A stretch of 64,000 bases of DNA from Massilia sp. WG5 (lineage in GTDB: Bacteria; Pseudomonadota; Gammaproteobacteria; Burkholderiales; Burkholderiaceae_D): positions 3,596,001 through 3,660,000 of the forward strand of contig NZ_CP012640.2 of assembly GCF_001412595.2 (NCBI RefSeq), in the 5' to 3' direction. The position numbers and the translations under genes are program-made. The notes under the pieces were generated by a model. The model did not search any database, was not told the DNA's origin, and saw only the letters and a list, made by a program, of their open reading frames with translations. Position 1 is the stretch's first letter. Each line of letters begins with the position of its first letter. Positions 18,266 to 28,555 of this stretch are shown here, piece by piece.

Positions 18266-18880
18266 TTATGCCTCGCCTTTCTCGTCTTTGCCGATCAGGA
18301 TCTTGTTATCGGACAGGTACATGTAGGGAGGAACGTCGAGGTTGGCCGGCGCCGGCTTGTTCTTGAAGACGCGGCCGGCCAGGTCGAAGGTCGAACCGTG
18401 GCAGGGGCAGAGGAAGCCGCCGTGCCAGTCGTCCGGCAGGTTCGGCTGCGGGCCTTCGGCAAAGCGGGAAGAGGGCGAACAGCCCAGGTGCGAGCAGATG
18501 CCGACCGCGACCAGCACTTCCTTGTGCTCGGCGCGCGAACGGGTCTCGTTCTTGGCGTACTCAGGCGTCTCCATCTGGTACGGTTTTTCGGACTTCGGAT
18601 CGGCGACCAGACTGTCGTTCTTCGGCAGGCTCGCCAGCATTTCCGGGGTACGGCGCAAGACCCAGACCGGTTTGCCGCGCCATTCCACCACTTTCATTTC
18701 GCCCGGCTTGACGTCGGAGATATCCACCTCGACCGGCGCGCCAGCCGCTTTCGCTCGTTCCGAAGGCTGGAAAGTACTTACCAGAACTCCGGCCGTTGAA
18801 ACACCGACAACGCCACCCGCCGCGCATGTAGCCACGAGCAAGCCTCGCCGGCCTGTATCGACCTGCTTCTCATTACTCAT
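18266..18880 (-). CDS. petA: Rieske iron-sulfur subunit of the bc1 complex
   Basis: A 204-residue 2Fe-2S subunit that oxidises quinol at the Qo site. The N-terminus has a twin-arginine segment (TGRRGLLVA) leading into the membrane anchor. Cluster ligands are in CSHLGC and CPCHGS, the canonical pair of boxes. An insertion between the boxes (SSRFAEGPQPNLPDDWHGGF) matches the proteobacterial type. ATG 18880 is chosen since TGGAG lies 6 bases upstream and the Tat motif then sits near residue 9; an in-frame ATG at 18919 is possible. First gene of petABC. Confidence 0.95.
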   Translation of the reverse strand: MSNEKQVDTGRRGLLVATCAAGGVVGVSTAGVLVSTFQPSERAKAAGAPVEVDISDVKPGEMKVVEWRGKPVWVLRRTPEMLASLPKNDSLVADPKSEKPYQMETPEYAKNETRSRAEHKEVLVAVGICSHLGCSPSSRFAEGPQPNLPDDWHGGFLCPCHGSTFDLAGRVFKNKPAPANLDVPPYMYLSDNKILIGKDEKGEA

Positions 18881-18958
18881 ACCAACTCCATTCGTCAAAT
18901 GCGAAATGCTGCAATGCAATAGATTGCAATTAGGTAAAAACCTTTATTGCAACAGTCG

Positions 18959-18964
18959 ATTATA
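18959..18964 (-). promoter_or_regulatory. Candidate -10 box of the petABC promoter
   Basis: A perfect TATAAT on the minus strand, 79 bases before the petA start codon. The -35 region at 17 bases is poor (TTTAAT). Between this box and petA lie four TGCAAT/ATTGCA half-sites (18910-18951) that could bind a regulator. Confidence 0.45.
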
Positions 18965-19134
18965 TGTGAACAGTTTTACAAATTAAAGAAAAAACGTTCT
19001 TGCGGTCATGATGCCTTCCAAATGTGCATTTTCACCTTTCCCTTGGAGCCGCATTGGAACTCACTCTCGACAGGATCGGACCCGCTTTCAGGTATCATCC
19101 TGATAGATATGTAAAAACAACAAGGAGTTCCAAA

Positions 19135-19563
19135 ATGGCGATGATGGAAGAGTTCAAAAAATTTGCGATGAAGGGGAATGTCGTCGACCTGGCCGTTGGC
19201 GTGATCATCGGCGGAGCTTTTGGACGCATCGTCGATTCGCTGGTGAAAGACGTGATCATGCCGCCGGTTGGCATGCTGTTCGGCAACCTGAACTTCGCCG
19301 ACTATTACATTCCCCTGAACCACCAGCCGTATGGCTTGTCGCTGGCGGAAGCCCAGAAAGGCGGTGCGGTACTGGCCTACGGTAACTTCCTGACCATCCT
19401 GCTGAACTTCCTGATCCTCGCCTTCATCATCTTCCAGATGGTGCGTTTGATGAACCGTTTGCGCAACGGGTTCCAGCGCAAGCAGGAAGAAGAAGTCGTG
19501 GTCGTGGCGCCCGAAGAGGTCCTGCTGCTGCGCGAGATCCGCGACGCCCTGAAAAACAGATAA
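19135..19563 (+). CDS. mscL: Large-conductance mechanosensitive channel MscL
   Basis: A 142-residue pore protein that opens under membrane tension on hypo-osmotic shock. The N-terminal amphipathic helix ([19 protein letters not shown]), the Gly/Ala-rich TM1 ([15 protein letters not shown]), a periplasmic loop with YYIPLN, TM2 ([19 protein letters not shown]) and a charged cytoplasmic helix are all in order. AAGGAG lies 8 bases before ATG 19135; longer in-frame readings are unsupported. It is divergent from petA. Confidence 0.96.
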   Translation: MAMMEEFKKFAMKGNVVDLAVGVIIGGAFGRIVDSLVKDVIMPPVGMLFGNLNFADYYIPLNHQPYGLSLAEAQKGGAVLAYGNFLTILLNFLILAFIIFQMVRLMNRLRNGFQRKQEEEVVVVAPEEVLLLREIRDALKNR

Positions 19564-19572
19564 GCTCCAACC

Positions 19573-20733
19573 ATGCGCCGTACCTGGCTCCTGTTCGCGC
19601 AGACCGTCACGATCGCCCTCGGCATCTACGCCGTGATCGCGACCCTGCGCCCGGAATGGTTCGGGTCGATCCGGACAGGGGCGCCTGTCCAGGTGGGTGT
19701 CGGCGGCGCCGGCCGTGCGGTGCCGGTGCTGCAGGCGCCCGGAGCGCCGGCCCCGGGCAGTTACCGCGAAGCGGCCGGGCGCGCGATGCCGGCCGTCGTC
19801 AACATCCTGACCAGCAAGGCCCTGCGCGAAGCGCATCCGCTGCTGAAGGACCCGTTTTTTCGCCGCTTCTTCGGCGACAAGATGCCGCCGCAGGAACAGA
19901 TGGCCAGTCTCGGTTCGGGCGTGATCGTCAGCGCCGACGGCTACATCCTCACCAACTACCACGTGGTCGAAGGCGCCGACGAGATCGAGGTCGGGCTGGC
20001 CGATGGCCGCAAGGCTGCCGCCAGCATCGTCGGCACCGACCCGGAGACGGATCTCGCCGTGATCCGCATCAAGGCGAATAAACTGCCGGTGATCGTGCTG
20101 GGCGACCCGAACGAAGCGCGGGTGGGCGACGTGGTGCTGGCGATCGGTAACCCCTTCGGCGTCGGCCAGACCGTCACCCTCGGCATCATCTCCGCCCTGG
20201 GGCGCAACAACCTGCACATCAACCACTTCGAGAATTTCATCCAGACCGACGCCGCGATCAACTTCGGCAACTCGGGCGGCGCCCTGGTCGACACCCGCGG
20301 CAATCTGCTCGGGATCAATTCGGCGATCTATTCGCAGACCGGCGGCTCGGTCGGCATCGGCTTCGCCATCCCCGTCTCGACCGCCAAGACCGTACTCGAC
20401 TCCATCATCAAGCATGGCCAGGTGGTGCGCGGCTGGATCGGGATCGAATCCCAGGACATCACGCCCGAACTGGCCGACAGCTTCGGCCTCGCGCGCGACA
20501 GCGGCGCCATCATCGCCGGCGTGGTGCGCAACGGCCCGGCCGACCGCGCCGGCATGCGCCCGGGCGACATCCTGCTGTCGGTGGACGGCAAGAAGGTCTC
20601 CAGCACCAACGACATGCTGAACTTGATCGCCGCCCTGCCGCCGGGCGGCAAATCGAAAATGACGGTGATGCGCAAGAACCGGCAGTCCACGCTCGACGTG
20701 ACGGTCGGCCGCCGCCCGCGCCAGACTCCTTAA
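19573..20733 (+). CDS. DegS/DegQ-type periplasmic serine protease
   Basis: A 386-residue HtrA-family protease anchored by one N-terminal helix (residues 5-25). The catalytic triad is visible: H130 (NYHVVEG), D160 (DPETDLAV) and S234 (NFGNSGGALVD). A single PDZ domain spans about 270-375 (GIESQDITPELA...GPADRAGMRPGDILLSVDG). The single PDZ and membrane anchor are as in DegS, the sigma-E pathway protease; a DegQ-like quality-control role is equally possible. It begins 9 bases after mscL and is probably co-transcribed with it. Confidence 0.9.
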   Translation: MRRTWLLFAQTVTIALGIYAVIATLRPEWFGSIRTGAPVQVGVGGAGRAVPVLQAPGAPAPGSYREAAGRAMPAVVNILTSKALREAHPLLKDPFFRRFFGDKMPPQEQMASLGSGVIVSADGYILTNYHVVEGADEIEVGLADGRKAAASIVGTDPETDLAVIRIKANKLPVIVLGDPNEARVGDVVLAIGNPFGVGQTVTLGIISALGRNNLHINHFENFIQTDAAINFGNSGGALVDTRGNLLGINSAIYSQTGGSVGIGFAIPVSTAKTVLDSIIKHGQVVRGWIGIESQDITPELADSFGLARDSGAIIAGVVRNGPADRAGMRPGDILLSVDGKKVSSTNDMLNLIAALPPGGKSKMTVMRKNRQSTLDVTVGRRPRQTP

Positions 20734-20755
20734 CCAAGACAACCCGCCACAACCC

Positions 20756-21448
20756 ATGCACCTGCGCGACCTCACGCAATTCCTCGCCGAGCTCAAGGAC
20801 AACAACAACCGCCCCTGGTTCCTCTGGAACAAACCGCGCTACGACATCCTGCGCGTCGAATTCATCGAGACGCTGACGGAGCTGATCCGGGAAGTCGCGA
20901 AGTTCGACCGCCAGGTGGCGGCCTGCGACCCGAAGAAGGCGGCGTTCCGCTTCCAGCGCGATACCCGCTTCTCGCACGACAAGACCCCGTATAAAACGCA
21001 TTTTTCGGCCGGGATCGCGCCGGGTGACAAGCGCCGGCCCAGCGAAGCCGGTGGCCCGACCTATTACTTTCACATCGAAGCCGACGGCACCCTGCAGTTC
21101 GGCGCCGGCGAATACCTGCCGCCGGCGGCGCGCCTGAAGGCGATCCGGGAACACGTGGTCAACGATGCGACAGGGTTCGGCAAAATGTTGAAGAATAAAC
21201 ATCTGCGCGAGACCTACGGCGACCTGACGACGGAAGACAAATTGCAGCGTCCGCCAAAAGGCTTCGACCCGGACCATCCGCTGGTCGAATACCTGAAGCT
21301 CAAGAGCTATTTCGTCTGGATCGAGGTGAAACTCGACGTCAACGCCCCGGAAAAACTGGTGCCCCAGCTCGCGCAAGGATTCAAGGACGCCACCGCGCTG
21401 GTGAACTGGCTGCGTGGCGTGCCGCAGACGTTTGAAGAGATAGCGTAA
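20756..21448 (+). CDS. DUF2461 family protein
   Basis: A 230-residue soluble protein matching the DUF2461 (TIGR02453) family by its conserved blocks FLAELKDNNNRPWFLWNKPRY, FRFQRDTRFSHDKTPYKTHFSAGI and YYFHIEADGTLQFGAGEYLP. The function is unknown. It follows the protease gene by 22 bases and precedes a cupin gene by 15, so the three may be one unit. No signal peptide or membrane segment is present. Confidence 0.85.
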   Translation: MHLRDLTQFLAELKDNNNRPWFLWNKPRYDILRVEFIETLTELIREVAKFDRQVAACDPKKAAFRFQRDTRFSHDKTPYKTHFSAGIAPGDKRRPSEAGGPTYYFHIEADGTLQFGAGEYLPPAARLKAIREHVVNDATGFGKMLKNKHLRETYGDLTTEDKLQRPPKGFDPDHPLVEYLKLKSYFVWIEVKLDVNAPEKLVPQLAQGFKDATALVNWLRGVPQTFEEIA

Positions 21449-21463
21449 AAAGGAGAGAACACC

Positions 21464-21847
21464 ATGGCCTTGCAACATGCACGATCCGGCGAATGCATCG
21501 CGCTCGAACGCGGTGAAGACGACATCGCGAATTTCACCTCGATCGCGCTGATCAAGACCGACCACATGGAGTTGATCCGTCTGGTGCTGCCGAAGGAAAA
21601 GCCGATGCCCGAGCACTGGGTCGAGGGAGAGATGACGCTGCTGTGCCTGGAGGGAGAAATCGCCTTCGACGCCCATGGCCGTACCACGATCCTGCGCCCG
21701 AACGAACTGGTCTACCTGGCCGGCGGCGAACCACACGCGATCCGCGCCAACCAGGATGCGGTGGCCCTGATGACCATTTTGCTGCATCCGGGCGACAACA
21801 GCGGCGGCCCGACGCGCCGCGACACGCAAGCCACGTCGGACACCTGA
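21464..21847 (+). CDS. Small cupin-fold protein
   Basis: A 127-residue single-domain cupin. Candidate metal ligands are the histidine and glutamates of PEHWVEGEMTLLCLEGEI (motif 1) and the histidine of LAGGEPHAIRA (motif 2); motif 1 is non-canonical. It may bind a small ligand or act as an isomerase; no substrate can be named. AAGGAGAG precedes the ATG. It ends three bases before the convergent gpsA stop. Confidence 0.78.
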   Translation: MALQHARSGECIALERGEDDIANFTSIALIKTDHMELIRLVLPKEKPMPEHWVEGEMTLLCLEGEIAFDAHGRTTILRPNELVYLAGGEPHAIRANQDAVALMTILLHPGDNSGGPTRRDTQATSDT

Positions 21848-21850
21848 GCC

Positions 21851-22888
21851 TTACGCCAGTTCGTTACGCGGATCCCGCGCCAATAACTGGTCCACGGTTT
21901 CCTGCACCGAGGCGCCATCGAACAGCACGCCGGCCACCGCATTGGTGATCGGCATGTCCACGCCGAGCCTGGCCGCCAGTTCGCGCACGGCCTTCGCGCA
22001 CGGCACGCCTTCAGCCACGTGGCCGAGTTCCTTGACGATGGTGTCGAGCGCCTTGCCCTGGGCCAGCGCCAGGCCGACGCGGCGGTTGCGCGACAGGTCG
22101 CCGGTGCAGGTCAGGATCAGGTCGCCCATCCCGGTCAGGCCCATGAAGGTGCCGGGCTGGGCGCCGAGCGTGGTGCCGAGGCGGGTGATCTCGGCCAGGC
22201 CGCGCGTGATCAGGGCCGCGCGCGCGTTCAGGCCCAGGCCCAGGCCGTCGGCCGCGCCGGTGGCGATGGCGAGGATGTTCTTCACTGCGCCGCCGACTTC
22301 CACGCCGACCAGGTCATCGCAGGCATACACGCGCACGCTGCCGCCATGCACCAGCGCGACCACGCGCTCGCGCAGTTCGGCCGAGCTGGACGCTACCGTC
22401 AGCCCGCAGGGCAGGCCGCGCGCCACTTCCTGGGCGAAGGAGGGGCCGGACAGGGCTGCGCCGGGGATCGTATCGCCGAGCACTTCGCGCACCACCTGGT
22501 GCGGCAGCAGGCCGGTGCCGTATTCGAAGCCCTTGCACAGCCAGACGATGTTCGGGATCGCCCGGCCCTTCAGCCGTTCGAGCAGCGGGCGCAGGCCGGC
22601 TACCGGGCAGGCCGCGATCAGGAGCGGCGTGGTCCCGGCCGGCGCTTCGGCGACGTGGGCGATGGCGGCCTCGAAGTCGGCCGACACGCGTAGTGCCTCG
22701 GGCAGCGGATGGCCGGGCAGGTAAGTAAGGTTGTCGCGCGCCGCGTCGGTGGCGGCCATCTGTTCCGGGTTGCGGCCCCAGAGCAGGACGTCATGGCGGG
22801 CGGCCAGCGCGATCGCGACCGCCGTGCCCCAGGCGCCGGCGCCAAGGACAGTGATGGGTTGGGGGTGTTTGTCTTCTTGCATGGGCAT
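21851..22888 (-). CDS. gpsA: Glycerol-3-phosphate dehydrogenase [NAD(P)+]
   Basis: A 345-residue cytoplasmic enzyme that reduces dihydroxyacetone phosphate to sn-glycerol-3-phosphate, the precursor of phospholipids. The Rossmann motif [10 protein letters not shown] lies near residue 16, the catalytic lysine is expected in [14 protein letters not shown], and the C-terminal helical domain contains [24 protein letters not shown] codons at 22888 and 22882 are both possible starts. It belongs to the rhodanese-grxC-secB-SH3-gpsA run on the minus strand. Confidence 0.95.
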   Translation of the reverse strand: MPMQEDKHPQPITVLGAGAWGTAVAIALAARHDVLLWGRNPEQMAATDAARDNLTYLPGHPLPEALRVSADFEAAIAHVAEAPAGTTPLLIAACPVAGLRPLLERLKGRAIPNIVWLCKGFEYGTGLLPHQVVREVLGDTIPGAALSGPSFAQEVARGLPCGLTVASSSAELRERVVALVHGGSVRVYACDDLVGVEVGGAVKNILAIATGAADGLGLGLNARAALITRGLAEITRLGTTLGAQPGTFMGLTGMGDLILTCTGDLSRNRRVGLALAQGKALDTIVKELGHVAEGVPCAKAVRELAARLGVDMPITNAVAGVLFDGASVQETVDQLLARDPRNELA

Positions 22889-22901
22889 GGGAATGAGGGA
22901 C

Positions 22902-23357
22902 TCAGATGCCCCAGATGTCGGACGCCCTGATATAGCCGCTGATGCCGTCGCGGTGGCGCACGCGCAACCACGGGCCGGCTTCCGGATCGACCAGTTCCAG
23001 CAGGACGTTCTTGTCGGCCGTCATCAGGACGGCGGCATTGTCTTCCGGCGCGGCACGTACCCGTGCCCCGGCCACGCGCACGATCACATTGCGCCTGGCC
23101 GACAGGTTTTTGGACTCGGTCCAGGCCAGGTCGCCGGACGCATCGCGCACCTTGACCCAGTCGCCATAGCTGAGCATGACCTCGACCGGCATGCCGCTCG
23201 GGGCGATGAACAGCTTGCCGCCCTTGGCGGACGGGGCGTCGTACAGGATCGCGGGACGCGCGCCCACCGTTTTGAAGTCGAACGCCAGAGCGCTGCAGGA
23301 GGCCAGCAACAGGATGCTGCCTGCGATGAGACGTGGACGGATGCAAGTGGTGCGCAT
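22902..23357 (-). CDS. Exported SH3-domain protein
   Basis: A 151-residue protein with an N-terminal signal ([18 protein letters not shown]) and two SH3b-like stretches: [24 protein letters not shown] and [25 protein letters not shown], the second ending in [14 protein letters not shown]. Bacterial SH3b domains often bind peptidoglycan stems, so a periplasmic wall role is inferred. The start at 23357 gives a clean signal peptide; a longer in-frame start at 23417 does not. It lies between secB and gpsA on the same strand. Confidence 0.8.
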   Translation of the reverse strand: MRTTCIRPRLIAGSILLLASCSALAFDFKTVGARPAILYDAPSAKGGKLFIAPSGMPVEVMLSYGDWVKVRDASGDLAWTESKNLSARRNVIVRVAGARVRAAPEDNAAVLMTADKNVLLELVDPEAGPWLRVRHRDGISGYIRASDIWGI

Positions 23358-23458
23358 GACAGGCCTTTGGGAAAACGACACGCGCCAAAAGGCAGAAAGG
23401 AAAGTACAGCAAGGCACTCCGGCCCGTCCGCAGCGGACCGGCCGGAACGCCCGGGGTA

Positions 23459-23932
23459 TTACTGGTTGGCGGCCGGGGTGCCGGCTGCGCCAGCCTGCTC
23501 GGCCAGTGCCTGGCGACGCTGCTGGTAGAACACTTCGAAGTTGATTTCAGCCAGGTGCACAGGCGGGAAGCCGGCACGGGTGATGAAATCGGCGATGTTG
23601 CTACGCAGGTAAGGATAGATGATGTTCGGGCAGCCGATGCCCAGCAGCGGATCCATCTGGTCAGCCGGGATGTTGCGGGCTTCGAAGATGCCGGCCTGCT
23701 TGCCTTCAACCAGGAAGGCGACCTTGTCCTTGACCTTGGCGGTCACGGTGATGGTCACGGTCGATTCGTAGATGCCATCGGCGATTCCTTCGGCGCCGAC
23801 GTCCAGCGAGACCTCGATGGTCGGGGCTTCCTGCTCGAGGAAGATTGCCGGGGAATTCGGTTGTTCCAGCGACATATCTTTCAGATAGATACGCTGGATT
23901 TGGAACACGGGTTGCAGGTTTTCGTCAGCCAT
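23459..23932 (-). CDS. secB: Protein-export chaperone SecB
   Basis: A 157-residue cytosolic tetrameric chaperone that keeps preproteins unfolded and hands them to SecA. Conserved SecB segments are present: [37 protein letters not shown], and [38 protein letters not shown] in shortened form here as the C-terminal core. The length is typical. It lies between the grxC and SH3 genes, the same neighbourhood as in enterobacteria. Confidence 0.97.
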   Translation of the reverse strand: MADENLQPVFQIQRIYLKDMSLEQPNSPAIFLEQEAPTIEVSLDVGAEGIADGIYESTVTITVTAKVKDKVAFLVEGKQAGIFEARNIPADQMDPLLGIGCPNIIYPYLRSNIADFITRAGFPPVHLAEINFEVFYQQRRQALAEQAGAAGTPAANQ

Positions 23933-24090
23933 GGAACGCTTTCGTTAATTATGTAAAGGGCAAGTCTCGCCCGTGCTTGAATGTCAAGGCGTCGGCAATT
24001 GTATCAAAACCAATTCGGTTTCAATAGGATTGCCGGCCGCCCTGGCGCGGAGTGGCACTGCCTTGGCATTTCCCTGGCATCAGGCCTGTC

Positions 24091-24360
24091 TCAGGCCGCT
24101 TCGCCCTTCAGCAGCGGGTCCAGGCGGCCGGCCTGGTCGAGTGCGTACAGGTCGTCAAAGCCGCCGACGTGGGTATCGCCCACATAGATCTGCGGCACGG
24201 TACGGCGGCCGGTGCGCTGCATCATGATGGCGCGCTGCTCCGGGTCAAGGTCGACGCGGATGCGCTCGATGTCGGTCACGCCCTTGGCTTCCAGCAGGCG
24301 CTCGGCGCGCACGCAGTAGGGGCAGCTTGCAGTGTGATAGAGAACGACGTGGGCAGTCAT
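24091..24360 (-). CDS. grxC: Glutaredoxin 3
   Basis: An 89-residue dithiol glutaredoxin with active site CPYC (near residues 13-16), the cis-proline TVPQIY, and GGFDDLYAL for glutathione binding. It reduces disulfides at the expense of glutathione. AAGGATTGCTT precedes ATG 24360. It sits between the rhodanese gene and secB, 19 bases after the rhodanese stop. Confidence 0.96.
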   Translation of the reverse strand: MTAHVVLYHTASCPYCVRAERLLEAKGVTDIERIRVDLDPEQRAIMMQRTGRRTVPQIYVGDTHVGGFDDLYALDQAGRLDPLLKGEAA

Positions 24361-24379
24361 AAGCAATCCTTTGGAACGA

Positions 24380-24784
24380 TTATTTGATGAGGGGCAGGCC
24401 GGCGGCCGACCAGGCCGCAACGCCGCCATCCAGCGTGTAGACGTCCTCGAAGCCGGCCGCCTTGATCTGGCGCGCCGCCTTGTCCGCGCGGGCGCCGCTC
24501 TGGCATACCACGATCACGGTCTTGGTTTTCGACTTGTCCAACTCGCCGATACGATTGCCCAAGTCTGCCAGCGGAATGTTTTTTGCGTCGCGCAGGTGGC
24601 CGGCCGCGAACTCGTCGCTGCCGCGCACGTCGACGATGGCCGTGGCTTTGCCGCGGTTCATCATCTGGGTCGCCTGCAGGGGCGTGGCGCGGCGGCCGCG
24701 CGGCGCGAGCGCCGGCCACAACAGGGCTGCGCCGGAAATCACGGCGATCGCAACAACGAAGATATGGTCTAGGATGAATTTCAC
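24380..24784 (-). CDS. Membrane-anchored rhodanese-like protein
   Basis: A 134-residue protein with one N-terminal helix (HIFVVAIAVISGAALLWPAL) and a single rhodanese domain. The active-site loop CQSGARA carries the catalytic cysteine. This is the YibN type, found next to grxC-secB in many proteobacteria. The GTG at 24784 is chosen as the start (ACGGAAAC upstream; protein then begins KFILDH just before the helix). The long in-frame extension to 25021 runs across the divergent promoter of gpmA and into that gene. Confidence 0.87.
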   Translation of the reverse strand: MKFILDHIFVVAIAVISGAALLWPALAPRGRRATPLQATQMMNRGKATAIVDVRGSDEFAAGHLRDAKNIPLADLGNRIGELDKSKTKTVIVVCQSGARADKAARQIKAAGFEDVYTLDGGVAAWSAAGLPLIK

Positions 24785-24798
24785 GAAGTTTCCGTCGG

Positions 24799-24828
24799 TT
24801 GAACTGAATTGAATCGTCGCATTATAAA
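24799..24828 (+). promoter_or_regulatory. Candidate sigma-70 promoter for gpmA
   Basis: TTGAAC (24799-24804) and TATAAA (24823-24828) with an 18-base spacer lie in the short AT-rich gap upstream of gpmA. Confidence 0.5.
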
Positions 24829-24875
24829 ATAGAAGCTGAATCCGTATTCCTTCCAACTTTTTTCCAAAAAGCCTT

Positions 24876-25622
24876 ATGTACAAAATCGTATTCATGCGCC
24901 ACGGCGAGTCCACCTGGAATCTCGAAAACCGTTTCACCGGCTGGACCGACGTCGACCTCACGGAAAAGGGCGTGGGCGAGGCCAAGACCGCCGGCCGCCT
25001 GCTGCGCGAAGCTGGCTTCACCTTCGATCTTGCCTATACCTCGGTATTGAAGCGCGCGATCCGCACCCTGTGGCTGGCCATGGACGAGATGGATATGATG
25101 TGGCTGCCGGTCAAGAACGACTGGCGCCTGAACGAGCGCCACTACGGCGCCCTGCAGGGTCTGGACAAGGGCGAGACCGCCGCCAAGTTCGGCGACGAGC
25201 AGGTGCTGGTCTGGCGCCGCAGCTACGACACCCCGCCGCCGGCGCTGGAAGAGAACGACCCGCGCACCTCTTTCGCCGATCCGCGTTACGCCGGCCTGGA
25301 CAAGGGACAGATCCCGCTGACCGAATGCCTGAAGGACACCGTGGCGCGCGTGATGCCGGCCTGGGACGAGGAAATCGCCCCGGCCATCCGCGCCGGCAAG
25401 AAGATCCTGATCTCGGCCCACGGCAACAGCCTGCGCGCCCTGATCAAGATGCTCGACAACATCAGCGACAGCGACATCGTCGGCCTCAACATCCCGAACG
25501 GCACTCCGCTGGTGTATGAGCTGGACGAGAACCTGAAGCCGATCCGCCATTACTACCTGGGCGACCAGGACGCGATCGCAGCCGCGATGGCCGCCGTGGC
25601 CAACCAAGGGAAGGCAAAGTAA
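24876..25622 (+). CDS. gpmA: 2,3-bisphosphoglycerate-dependent phosphoglycerate mutase
   Basis: A 248-residue glycolytic enzyme interconverting 3- and 2-phosphoglycerate. The phosphohistidine motif RHGES holds H9, and the second catalytic histidine is in [21 protein letters not shown] and the C-terminal YYLGD match the cofactor-dependent class. It is divergent from rhodanese-grxC-secB and 15 bases upstream of envC, the position held by the cofactor-independent gpmI in E. coli. Confidence 0.97.
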   Translation: MYKIVFMRHGESTWNLENRFTGWTDVDLTEKGVGEAKTAGRLLREAGFTFDLAYTSVLKRAIRTLWLAMDEMDMMWLPVKNDWRLNERHYGALQGLDKGETAAKFGDEQVLVWRRSYDTPPPALEENDPRTSFADPRYAGLDKGQIPLTECLKDTVARVMPAWDEEIAPAIRAGKKILISAHGNSLRALIKMLDNISDSDIVGLNIPNGTPLVYELDENLKPIRHYYLGDQDAIAAAMAAVANQGKAK

Positions 25623-25637
25623 ATCTTGCGTCTTCCA

Positions 25638-27068
25638 ATGAAGTCCGCCGCCAGCACGCTGCTGTGCGGCCTGCTGGCGTGCGCGCTTGCGTTCGCCCCC
25701 GGCGACACGCAGGCGGGACGCAGCCGTCCCACCGAGCGCAGCAAGCAGAAGGCCCAGGCCGAGGCCGAGCGCGCCGGCATCCAGCAAAAGCTGAATGCGC
25801 TGAAGAAGGACATCAGCCGCACCGAGAGCGAAAAGGACGATGCGGCCGACGAGCTGGCCGATTCGGAAGAGGCGATCTCGGACGCCAACCGCTCGCTGCG
25901 CGAACTGGCCGGCGAGCAGGCCGCCACCAACGCCAAGCTGCAAGACCTGGGCACCCAGCAGGAGCGGCTGACCCGGACCATCGCGACCCAGAAGCAGCAG
26001 CTGTCCAGGATGCTGCGCGAACACTATGTCGCGGGTAACGAGGACCGCATCAAGCTGCTGCTGTCGGGCGACAATCCGAACCGCATCAACCGCGACCTGC
26101 AGATGATGGCCTATGTGTCGCAGGCCCAGGCCAAGCTGCTGACTTCGCTGCGCAGCAACCTGGCGGCGGTCGAGGCGAACCAGGCCGACACGCAAAACGC
26201 CAAGGACGAGCTCGAAGAAATCGCCCAGGAGCAGCGTGACCAGAAGGCGCTGCTGGAAAAAGAGAAAGCCAGGCACGCTTCCCTGGTGGCCAGCCTGTCG
26301 AGCAAGCTGGTGTCCCAGCGCAAGCAGGCCAGCAAACTGGAGCAGGACGAACAGCGCATGAGCGGCCTGGTCGACCGCCTGACCCGCCTGATCCGCGAAC
26401 AGGAAATCGCCGCTGCGGCCGAGCGCAAGCGCCAGCAGGAACTGGCCGCCGCGCGCGCCAAGGCCGCGGCCGAAGCGAGGGCGCGCGCGCTGGCCCGCGC
26501 CAAGGAACAACAGGCCGAGCGCGAGCGCCTGGCGCGCGAAGCGGCCAAGCACGGCAAGCCGTACAAACCGCCTGCGCCGGTCAAGGAAGAAGAGCCGCAG
26601 GTGGCCGAGCAGCCGGCCGAGAAACCGGCGCCGAGGTCGGCCGACACCGCGCTCGCCGCCGATCTCCCGAGCGGCGCCTTCGAGAGCCTGCGCGGCCGCC
26701 TGGCCACGCCGGTCGCCGGCACCGTCGCCGCCCGCTTCGGCGCCAAGCGCGCCGACGGCCCGGCCTGGCGTGGCGTGTTCATCAAGGCGCCGGAAGGCAC
26801 CGACGTGCGCGCGGTCGGCCCGGGCCGCGTCGTGTATGCAAAATGGATGCGCGGCTGGGGCAATATGATCATTGTCAACCATGGCGGCGAATACCTGTCG
26901 ATCTACGGTTTCAACGAAACCCTGCTGAAGCACGAGGGCGACGCGGTCAAGGCCGGCGACGTCATCGCGAGTGCGGGCAGCACCGGCGGCAACGGCGAAT
27001 CGGGGCTATACTTTGAACTCAGACATATGGGCAAACCGATCGATCCGGCCGGCTGGGTCAAATTCTAG
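25638..27068 (+). CDS. envC: Murein hydrolase activator EnvC (degenerate LytM/M23)
   Basis: A 476-residue periplasmic divisome protein that activates N-acetylmuramyl-L-alanine amidases. A signal peptide is followed by a long coiled coil (about 40-250, rich in Glu/Lys/Gln heptads), an Ala/Arg-rich helix, a Pro-rich linker and a C-terminal LytM domain (about 355-476). The zinc ligands of active M23 enzymes are lacking: the first histidine position reads WRGVFI and the usual HxH reads LYFEL, so it is an activator, not a hydrolase. ATG 25638 is preferred to TTG 25626. Followed by ctp within 9 bases. Confidence 0.93.
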   Translation: MKSAASTLLCGLLACALAFAPGDTQAGRSRPTERSKQKAQAEAERAGIQQKLNALKKDISRTESEKDDAADELADSEEAISDANRSLRELAGEQAATNAKLQDLGTQQERLTRTIATQKQQLSRMLREHYVAGNEDRIKLLLSGDNPNRINRDLQMMAYVSQAQAKLLTSLRSNLAAVEANQADTQNAKDELEEIAQEQRDQKALLEKEKARHASLVASLSSKLVSQRKQASKLEQDEQRMSGLVDRLTRLIREQEIAAAAERKRQQELAAARAKAAAEARARALARAKEQQAERERLAREAAKHGKPYKPPAPVKEEEPQVAEQPAEKPAPRSADTALAADLPSGAFESLRGRLATPVAGTVAARFGAKRADGPAWRGVFIKAPEGTDVRAVGPGRVVYAKWMRGWGNMIIVNHGGEYLSIYGFNETLLKHEGDAVKAGDVIASAGSTGGNGESGLYFELRHMGKPIDPAGWVKF

Positions 27069-27076
27069 GAACGGCA

Positions 27077-28551
<1,475 letters not shown>

Positions 28552-28555
<4 letters not shown>

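Noticed and set aside
24822..26933. A 703-residue minus-strand open frame opposite gpmA and envC
   Set aside because: It is antisense to two recognised genes and its composition (Leu/Gly/Ala/Arg/Gln runs) is that of a shadow frame.
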